In this document: one piece after another, positions 1 through 5,162 of the stretch | Position numbering within the stretch: the stretch's first letter is position 1 | Layout of the letters: each line of letters starts with the position of its first letter | Source: Fidelibacterota bacterium | GTDB taxonomy: Bacteria > Marinisomatota > Marinisomatia > Marinisomatales > TCS55 | NCBI GenBank assembly: GCA_002725545.1 | Contig: PBPW01000119.1 | Location: 1 to 5,162, forward strand | Length of the DNA stretch: 5,162 nucleotides | Reading direction: 5' to 3' | Position numbers and translations under genes: made by a program | Notes under the pieces: model-generated | Database searches by the model: none | Told to the model about the DNA's origin: nothing | Seen by the model: only the letters and a program-made list of their open reading frames with translations

Positions 1-94
1 GATTAAGCCATCAGAAAAGTAATTTTTGCTTAGGCTCTCACCATGATCTTGTCTTTTAGTGTTAAGATAATAGGTTAGATTTTTAAAGAATAAT

Positions 95-2218
95 ATGATC
101 TCATTTAATCAAATACTAAAATATTTTAAAAGCGCAGCTATTGTTTCCATGATTGGTGCAGCAACTGTTTTATTGTATTTATTTTTTTTAGCGCAAAACC
201 TCCCTTCATTAGATCAGTTAGAAAATTATGACCCAGACTTAATTACACGAATTTATTCTTCTGATGGTGAGATATTAGATGAGCTATTTTTTGAAAAAAG
301 AATCTTTACCAGCCTAGATCAAATCCCAAATAATATGAAAAATGCAGTAATTGCTTCAGAGGACAGGCGCTTTTATAATCACTGGGGGATCGATTCAAAA
401 AGTATTCTTCGAGCAATAATCGTCAATATTATTAGCTTAGGCTATGAACAAGGTTTTAGCTCGCTTACGCAACAGGTAGCCAGAACGTTATACGATACGA
501 TAGGATTCAAAAAAACAATCACTAGAAAAATTAAAGAGATAATCACAGCGATTCAAATTGAGAGGACCTACACTAAAGATGAGATTCTAGAGATGTATTT
601 GAACAATGTGCATTTTGGACATGGAACCTATGGGGCTCAGGTCGCTGCAAAAAGGTATTTTAAAAAAGATGTTTCGCTATTAACCCTTGGAGAATGCGCA
701 ATGCTTATTGGCATTTTGCCGGCCCCTGCTAGATTCTCACCAATTACACACCCAGAACGTGCACACTATAAAAGAAATGTGGTTTTACGGGTAATGCGTG
801 ATGAAAAATTCATTAATAAGGATATGTTTTTAGAAGCCCGCGCGATTGAAAGAGAAAATGTAATTGCCGATCAAGCTAAAGGACTTGCTCCATATTTTAC
901 TGAATATGTTAGAAGAACAATGGAGAAAGAAGATGATCAATTAGGCGTTAATATTTATAGAGATGGTCTAAAAATTCACACAACACTTGATTCTAGGTTA
1001 CAAATATTAGCTGAAGAATCTTTGATTGCCGCGATCAAACAAAACCAAAGCAAGCTAAATACGAGACTATTTAATAACGAAGAAGAATTTTCTCAACTTG
1101 CATATCTAGGAATTTTCCCTGAGGATACAGTAAAGATGATGATGCAGGGAGACTCAACTTTATACGAAGATCTCCGTAATAAATTACTAGTACAAGGCGC
1201 CTTTGTGGCTTTGGATCCAACCTCAGGGGCTATTTTAGCTATGGTTGGAGGAAGGCCAGACTACCACGATCAATACAATAGGGCTGTGCAGGCAAAAAGA
1301 CAACCGGGATCCGTATTTAAACCGATCGTTTATACTTCAGCGGTAGATAATGGCTACCCAGTCTCCAAACAACTATTGAACCAGCCTTTAGTTCTTAGGG
1401 TGCTTAATGCAGATGGAGAATGGGAGAAATGGATGCCCCGTAACTATGATGGCACAACAAGTGGCCTAACATCCTTAAGGGAAGGTATTAGAAAGTCTGT
1501 AAATCTAGTAGCGGTAAGAGTAGTTAAAGAGCTTGTCCCTGCTTTAGAGATTAAAGCGACAGCTAAGCGTATGGGTATTACTACGGAAATTAGGGCAGTG
1601 GATGCAATTGCATTAGGTACATCCGAAGTATTTTTATTGGATATGGTGAATGCATATTCAGCATTTTCAAATCAAGGATTGCTTAATCAGCCATTCGGAA
1701 TTACTCGAATTGAGGATCGCTATGGAAATGTGATAAAAGAATATTTCCCAATCAGGGAAGAGGTGCTACGTGAAGAATCTGCCTATGTTATGACATCTAT
1801 GCTACAAACAGTCCTTGATAAAGGAACAGGTGGAAGTGCCAGATGGAAATATAACTTTTATCATCCTGCCGGAGGGAAGACGGGTACAACGCAAAATTGG
1901 ACTGACGCATGGTTTGTCGGTTTCTCAAAGCAGATAGCCGCGGGAGTATGGATGGGTGTAGATGACCCTAGAGTAAGTCTAGGCGAAGGTCAGGACGGAT
2001 CGCGCGCTGCGCTACCTGCTTGGGCGAGTTTCATGGCAGCAGCCCATGATACATTAGGTCTAAAACGCAAAAACTTTGATCGCCCGCAAGGTGTTATTGA
2101 TAATACTATTTGCTCTACGAGCAAAGACAGGCCAACCAATCTATGTCCTGTTGAGACTGAGATATTCATTAAAGGAACTGAGCCTTCACAGATCTGTAAA
2201 GTTCATCGCATGAATTAG
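95..2218 (+). CDS. mrcA: PBP1A-family class A penicillin-binding protein (peptidoglycan glycosyltransferase/transpeptidase)
   Basis: Bifunctional peptidoglycan synthase, 707 residues, anchored in the inner membrane: it polymerises lipid II into glycan strands and crosslinks the peptides. A short cytoplasmic start is followed by one membrane segment (about residues 13-34). The GT51 glycosyltransferase domain (about 55-225) carries EDRRFYNHWG with catalytic Glu89, the TQQ motif at 125-127, RKIKE at 144-148 with the second catalytic Glu148, EILEMYLNN at 163-171 and a P-A-R-F-S-P segment near 211-216. The transpeptidase domain (about 365-650) has SVFK at 406-409 (acyl-enzyme Ser406), SVN at 468-470 and KTGT at 595-598. 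The C-terminal tail has Cys673, Cys684 and Cys701 in the GTEP-x3-C-x2-H context common in PBP1A proteins. All catalytic residues are present, so it should be active. The first ATG is preferred over Met19, which lies inside the membrane segment. The upstream AAAGAA is at best a weak ribosome site. The end overlaps the convergent phosphorylase by 4 bases. The family is certain; choosing PBP1A over other class A subtypes is very likely. Confidence 0.96.
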   Translation: MISFNQILKYFKSAAIVSMIGAATVLLYLFFLAQNLPSLDQLENYDPDLITRIYSSDGEILDELFFEKRIFTSLDQIPNNMKNAVIASEDRRFYNHWGIDSKSILRAIIVNIISLGYEQGFSSLTQQVARTLYDTIGFKKTITRKIKEIITAIQIERTYTKDEILEMYLNNVHFGHGTYGAQVAAKRYFKKDVSLLTLGECAMLIGILPAPARFSPITHPERAHYKRNVVLRVMRDEKFINKDMFLEARAIERENVIADQAKGLAPYFTEYVRRTMEKEDDQLGVNIYRDGLKIHTTLDSRLQILAEESLIAAIKQNQSKLNTRLFNNEEEFSQLAYLGIFPEDTVKMMMQGDSTLYEDLRNKLLVQGAFVALDPTSGAILAMVGGRPDYHDQYNRAVQAKRQPGSVFKPIVYTSAVDNGYPVSKQLLNQPLVLRVLNADGEWEKWMPRNYDGTTSGLTSLREGIRKSVNLVAVRVVKELVPALEIKATAKRMGITTEIRAVDAIALGTSEVFLLDMVNAYSAFSNQGLLNQPFGITRIEDRYGNVIKEYFPIREEVLREESAYVMTSMLQTVLDKGTGGSARWKYNFYHPAGGKTGTTQNWTDAWFVGFSKQIAAGVWMGVDDPRVSLGEGQDGSRAALPAWASFMAAAHDTLGLKRKNFDRPQGVIDNTICSTSKDRPTNLCPVETEIFIKGTEPSQICKVHRMN

Positions 2219-3504
2219 TTTTTATAGATCAGTTTTGGGGTTTCCGCTTTTTTCTCACCGATCGAAAATGTCTTATTTAAAATCATACAAGCTTTTTCAA
2301 GTTTGCTCATATTTGAATTAAAGCAACGAAAAACACGATCCCCTTTTTTAACATGATCTCCAACTTTAACATTGAATTCAATGCCAGCAGAATTATCAAG
2401 AGTATCAGATTTAGTTCTTCTACCGCAACCCATATCAACATTAGCCCAGCCGATCATGGTGGTATCGAAAGATTCAATAAAACCCTCTTGATCACTAGTA
2501 ATCTCTTTTACAAATAAAGGCTGATTCACTTTAATTGCATCTCGAATATTCCCTTGCTGATTTACAACCATTTCTTCAAATTTTTCATAAGCCCTACCGG
2601 ATGAGATGCTATTTTCTTGAGCCTGAATTGCCTGTTCATTCGTTTTTACGACTCCCGCTTGGAGCATTAGCTTGTTTCCAAGCTCAAATACTACCTCCAT
2701 TAGATCATCCGCACCTTGCCCTTTTAAAGCATTGATCGATTCCAAGACCTCACACCACATTCCAGCAGTATTGCCAAGGGGTTGATCCATACTTGAGAAA
2801 ACTATATCCGTAGATACATTAAATGATTGCCCAACATGCTTCAAAATAGATCCCAAATCTTTAGCTGCAGCTAGCTGTTTCATAAAAGCGCCATTCCCAA
2901 TTTTAATATCCATAACGAGCCCATCGATACCCTCAGCAATTTTTTTACTCATAATTGAACCACAGATCAATGGCAGGGAATCAATTGTATCAGTTACATC
3001 TCTGAGTGCATAGATTTTTTTATCGGCTGGACATATGCTATCGGTTTGTGCCATGATGCAGATTCCAGAGCGCTCAACATTCCTTCTAAATTCTTCAACA
3101 GGAAGGTTTGTTTTGAAATTTGGGATTGTTTCGAGTTTATCAATTGTACCTCCAGTATGCCCAAGACTCCTTCCTGCTATCATAGGAATTGTTATTCCTA
3201 AAGAGGCCATGATCGGGCCAAGGACCAATGAGACCTTATCGCCAACCCCGCCAGTAGAATGCTTATCAGCTTTATATGGTTTGTGTTGGGAGAGATCGAT
3301 TCTTTCTCCGGAATCAATCATGATACGTGTTAATGAAATGGTCTCATTCATAGTCATTCCATTCTTTTTTACAGATCGTAAAAAATCTGTCATTTGACCA
3401 TCATCAATTTTATTTTGAACGTACGAAAGAATTATAAATTCTAATTCACTATCAGATAATATATCCCCATTAATCTTCTTAGTGATTATCTGCGTTGCGT
3501 CCAT
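2215..3504 (-). CDS. deoA: Thymidine / pyrimidine-nucleoside phosphorylase
   Basis: Cytoplasmic nucleoside-salvage enzyme, 429 residues (family usually about 430-440). It splits thymidine or deoxyuridine (and uridine, in broad-specificity members) with phosphate, giving free base and (deoxy)ribose-1-phosphate. Domains in order: N-terminal helical domain (about 1-65), the nucleoside phosphorylase / glycosyltransferase-3 domain (about 75-310) and the C-terminal PYNP_C domain (about 345-420). The phosphate loop KHSTGGVGDK spans 81-90. The pyrimidine-binding residues Arg168, Ser183 and Lys187 fall at exactly the numbers known for Geobacillus/Bacillus enzymes. The family signature region 110-125 is recognisable (GHTGGT-x-DKLE) but has Ala110 and Ser113 where Ser and Gly/Ala are usual. 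Met108 corresponds to Met111 of E. coli thymidine phosphorylase rather than the Lys of Bacillus PyNP (from memory), favouring a deoxynucleoside-specific enzyme. The start matches the family N-terminus. It lies 26 bases inside the end of the permease gene, has no Shine-Dalgarno sequence and is probably translationally coupled. The alternative name is pdp; family certain, exact specificity inferred. Confidence 0.96.
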   Translation of the reverse strand: MDATQIITKKINGDILSDSELEFIILSYVQNKIDDGQMTDFLRSVKKNGMTMNETISLTRIMIDSGERIDLSQHKPYKADKHSTGGVGDKVSLVLGPIMASLGITIPMIAGRSLGHTGGTIDKLETIPNFKTNLPVEEFRRNVERSGICIMAQTDSICPADKKIYALRDVTDTIDSLPLICGSIMSKKIAEGIDGLVMDIKIGNGAFMKQLAAAKDLGSILKHVGQSFNVSTDIVFSSMDQPLGNTAGMWCEVLESINALKGQGADDLMEVVFELGNKLMLQAGVVKTNEQAIQAQENSISSGRAYEKFEEMVVNQQGNIRDAIKVNQPLFVKEITSDQEGFIESFDTTMIGWANVDMGCGRRTKSDTLDNSAGIEFNVKVGDHVKKGDRVFRCFNSNMSKLEKACMILNKTFSIGEKKAETPKLIYKN

Positions 3505-4873
3505 TTTTTTTCATGAATTTTCTAATAAAATTAAAATTGAATCTTAGTGGAGCTTGCTCCCGGATTGTATGCAGCATAAGATACATAGCAATAATTAGAA
3601 GTATTACATTTGGAGACCATACACCAACGACCGGTGAAACATAATTTCGATCAGCCAGATCTTCTCCTCCGATCATCATTATATAGTAGATAAGAAAGAA
3701 TCCGAAAGATAGACCAACAGCTATAGTAAAACCGCCTTTTCTAAATAATACCCCCAAAGATGCCCCGGTCATAACAAATATGATACAGGCTACTGGAAGA
3801 GAGAATTTTTTGTGTAGCTCAACCTCATATTTATTGCTCGATTTAATATAACTTCTAAGAAGATTGTATTCATTTCGAAGTTGGCGTTCAGTGATATTTA
3901 TATCTTTTTCCTTTTTATATTTTTGATCAATCGAATACGATGAATCTGCGCTATAGGCATCTTTGAAGTTCATCAATATTTTTTGAGACTCTTCAAAACT
4001 AGCAGGCATAATACTATCCAACCCTGTTCTAGTAAAAGCGCGCCCAATCCTTGCCTGTACAATATTGATCCGTTTTGAAATATTTTCCTGCTTATCAAAT
4101 ATCATAGGAACGGTCATTTCCCTATCCGATCTACTGGTTGTGTCACGACGGTTCAAGAAGAGGTCATCGGCAGCAATTGTAATTTTATGCTTTTCAAATT
4201 CTATTCTTCTATAGTTACCAAAATCTCGCGTATCAAGCTCATGAATTTCACCATCGAACATATCCAGAACGATTGCATCATCTATAGTAGACAATTCCCC
4301 AGTTTTGGAATGGATACTGGTTTGTGTTTCACTTGAAAAACCTTTACTAAAGATCCTTACATCCTTTAATGTATCACCTTCTTTATCACGGATGATCATG
4401 CTGTATTTTGGAAGATCATCCATAAAATATCCTGGTTCAATATTTAAATCAGGGCGTTTACGATAAATATCACCTGAAAGCATTCTAGCCTTAAAATTCA
4501 TTTCAGGCATAATAAATGAGTTGAACAATATCAGCAATGCTGATATTACCATACCAAAAAGGATAGCTGGTCTGATAATCGTATTAAAACTTATTCCTGA
4601 TGCCCGCATTGCTGTAATTTCATTATCCTCAGAAAATTGACCAAATGACATTAGCGAAGCAACAAGAACTGCCATTGGTATTGATAGAGCTGCTATCCAG
4701 CCTAAATTCAAAAATAAATATTCAAAGATAATTCCAATATCGAGACCTTTTCCAATAAATCTATCGATAGCTCGAAGAAGAAATTGAGTGAAAAGAACAA
4801 AAATAATGATCAAAAACGAGAATGCAAATGGCATTAGAAGCTGTTTAAGTATGTATCTTGTCAGTAGGCGCAT
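3479..4873 (-). CDS. LptF/LptG-family (YjgP/YjgQ) lipopolysaccharide export permease
   Basis: Inner-membrane permease subunit of the LptB2FG ABC transporter, which extracts LPS from the inner membrane and passes it to the periplasmic bridge. The 464 residues give six membrane segments: about 13-33, 55-78, 101-122, 358-378, 382-401 and 418-435. The cytoplasmic stretch ITAMRASGIS (86-95) is the family's conserved coupling-helix region for the LptB ATPase. ELHKKFSLP (352-360), GASLGVLFRKGG (370-381) and the W-S-P-N at 419-422 are also typical. The periplasmic part (about 123-357) contains the beta-jellyroll plus a charged, probably helical stretch (about 262-350), making the protein about 100 residues longer than the E. 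coli proteins (roughly 360). No second LptF/LptG gene is visible, so LptF and LptG cannot be told apart and the partner must lie elsewhere. The start MRLLTRYILKQLL fits the family; no Shine-Dalgarno precedes it. It is the first gene of a leftward pair and overlaps the phosphorylase start by 26 bases. Confidence 0.95.
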   Translation of the reverse strand: MRLLTRYILKQLLMPFAFSFLIIIFVLFTQFLLRAIDRFIGKGLDIGIIFEYLFLNLGWIAALSIPMAVLVASLMSFGQFSEDNEITAMRASGISFNTIIRPAILFGMVISALLILFNSFIMPEMNFKARMLSGDIYRKRPDLNIEPGYFMDDLPKYSMIIRDKEGDTLKDVRIFSKGFSSETQTSIHSKTGELSTIDDAIVLDMFDGEIHELDTRDFGNYRRIEFEKHKITIAADDLFLNRRDTTSRSDREMTVPMIFDKQENISKRINIVQARIGRAFTRTGLDSIMPASFEESQKILMNFKDAYSADSSYSIDQKYKKEKDINITERQLRNEYNLLRSYIKSSNKYEVELHKKFSLPVACIIFVMTGASLGVLFRKGGFTIAVGLSFGFFLIYYIMMIGGEDLADRNYVSPVVGVWSPNVILLIIAMYLMLHTIREQAPLRFNFNFIRKFMKKNGRNADNH

Positions 4874-4874
4874 A

Positions 4875-4886
4875 TGTAAAATTACA
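4875..4886. promoter_or_regulatory. Short inverted repeat just upstream of the permease start
   Basis: The 12 bases TGTAAAATTACA form a perfect dyad (TGTAA, two bases, TTACA). It ends one base before the permease ATG at 4873. Its place over the expected translation start or leader would suit a small operator, but in sequence this AT-rich a 5-bp arm can occur by chance. No regulator is identified. Confidence 0.2.
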
Positions 4887-4941
4887 ACATAATCAATAAA
4901 ATTGAATCGTTAGCTAATAAATAGAAAATAAAAAATTCTTT

Positions 4942-4972
4942 TTCACTACAAGGCACAATAATACTAACTTAG
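4942..4972 (+). promoter_or_regulatory. Candidate promoter for the tRNA-His/tRNA-Pro unit
   Basis: TTCACT (4942-4947) resembles a -35 box. After 17 bases comes TAACTT (4965-4970), a poor sigma-70 -10 box. Extended to TAACTTAG (4965-4972), the same site matches five of the six fixed bases of the Bacteroidota-type element TAnnTTTG. Transcription would start near 4979, leaving a leader of about 28 bases before tRNA-His. The spacing is good but the boxes are weak, so this is a candidate only. Confidence 0.3.
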
Positions 4973-5006
4973 CCGGCTTCAATAAGTGAGATTTATGAGT
5001 TTGTAT

Positions 5007-5081
5007 GGTGGGTGTAGCTCAGCTGGTTAGAGCACCTGGTTGTGGCCCAGGAGGCCGTGGGTTCAAGTCCCATCACTCACC
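5007..5081 (+). tRNA. trnH: tRNA-His (anticodon GTG)
   Basis: A full cloverleaf can be folded by hand. Acceptor GTGGGTG (5008-5014) pairs with CACTCAC (5074-5080), with one G-T pair. The D stem is GCTC/GAGC (5017-5020 with 5030-5033). The anticodon stem CCTGG/CCAGG (5035-5039 with 5047-5051) closes the loop TTGTGGC, with anticodon GTG at 5042-5044. The variable loop has five bases. The T stem is GTGGG/CCCAT around TTCAAGT. G5007 can act as the extra G-1 of histidine tRNAs, opposite C5081 at position 73, the identity element read by histidyl-tRNA synthetase. The next three bases are CAA, so the CCA tail is not encoded and must be added afterwards. The gene lies 20 bases before tRNA-Pro and is probably cotranscribed with it. 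Confidence 0.95.
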
Positions 5082-5101
5082 CAATTGAAATAGTTAATTA
5101 T

Positions 5102-5162
5102 CGGGGTGTGGCGCAGTCCGGTTAGCGCACCTGCTTTGGGAGCAGGGGGTCGGAGGTTCGAA
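5102..5162 (+). tRNA. trnP: tRNA-Pro (anticodon TGG), truncated by the window edge
   Basis: The 5' part of a proline tRNA. The acceptor 5' strand is CGGGGTG (5102-5108). The D stem is GCGC/GCGC (5111-5114 with 5125-5128). The anticodon stem CCTGC/GCAGG (5130-5134 with 5142-5146) closes the loop TTTGGGA, with anticodon TGG at 5137-5139. The variable loop is GGGTC. The T arm starts GGAGGTTCGAA and the window ends inside the T loop. The missing 3' part should supply the T-stem and acceptor 3' strands. The pattern closely follows known bacterial tRNA-Pro, and UGG can read several or all proline codons. Confidence 0.93.

Noticed and set aside
1..94. Possible ends of neighbouring genes at the left edge
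   Set aside because: A rightward frame is open from the edge to TAG at 57-59, and a leftward frame is open from about 108 to the edge. The leftward one has no ATG, GTG or TTG start in frame, and neither resembles a known protein. At this length chance is the better explanation. A GATAAT at 66-71 looks like a -10 box but has no well-spaced -35 box.
149..2218. Alternative PBP start at Met19
   Set aside because: It would remove the basic cytoplasmic start and cut into the membrane anchor; the first ATG gives a normal single-pass topology.
2175..2223. Possible terminator at the end of the PBP gene: GAACT/AGTTC around the palindrome ACAGATCTGT, then TTTTT
   Set aside because: The stems are short and interrupted, the repeat lies within coding sequence, and the T run begins about 14 bases after the stem, too far for an intrinsic terminator.
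2535..2735. Rightward open frame of 66 codons opposite the phosphorylase
   Set aside because: It lies entirely antisense to a well-supported gene, has no recognisable domain and no ribosome site; it is a shadow frame.
3035..3397. Rightward open frame of 120 codons opposite the phosphorylase
   Set aside because: It mirrors the conserved catalytic part of the phosphorylase on the other strand. Its sequence resembles no family I know, so it is explained by codon bias.
1..5162. Mobile element, CRISPR array, toxin-antitoxin, defence cluster or attachment site
   Set aside because: There is no transposase, integrase or spaced direct repeats, and no gene outside core functions. The tRNA genes at the right end could serve as integration sites in principle, but no duplicated tRNA end is visible in the window.

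Overview
This AT-rich window (GC roughly 35-40% by eye) comes from a bacterium with an outer membrane. It holds three complete protein genes, one complete tRNA gene and one tRNA gene cut by the right edge. The LptF/LptG-type permease implies a diderm that exports lipopolysaccharide. None of the three genes has a clear Shine-Dalgarno sequence, and all start behind A/T-rich leaders, a habit known from the Bacteroidota/FCB side of the tree. Together with the protein style this suggests an FCB-type organism, possibly a marine Marinimicrobia-like lineage. That placement is inference; nothing in the window proves it.

Layout: bases 1-94 hold no supportable gene. A class A penicillin-binding protein of the PBP1A family (peptidoglycan glycosyltransferase plus transpeptidase) runs rightward from 95 to 2218. 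Two genes run leftward: an LptF/LptG-family permease (4873-3479) followed by a thymidine/pyrimidine-nucleoside phosphorylase (3504-2215). Their coding regions overlap by 26 bases, so they almost certainly form one transcription unit. The phosphorylase and PBP genes converge and share 4 bases at their stop codons. A 133-base divergent intergenic region (4874-5006) separates the permease from a rightward tRNA pair, tRNA-His(GTG) and tRNA-Pro(TGG), the latter truncated at base 5162.

Two genes serve the cell envelope: PBP1A polymerises and crosslinks peptidoglycan, and the permease is part of the machinery that extracts LPS from the inner membrane. The phosphorylase belongs to nucleoside salvage and has no obvious functional link to its operon partner. 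This looks like an ordinary core-genome region. I see no mobile element, CRISPR array, toxin-antitoxin pair or defence system. The points most worth a second look are the altered phosphate-loop signature and Met108 in the phosphorylase, the overlapping permease-phosphorylase junction with its run of eight A, and the enlarged periplasmic part of the permease.
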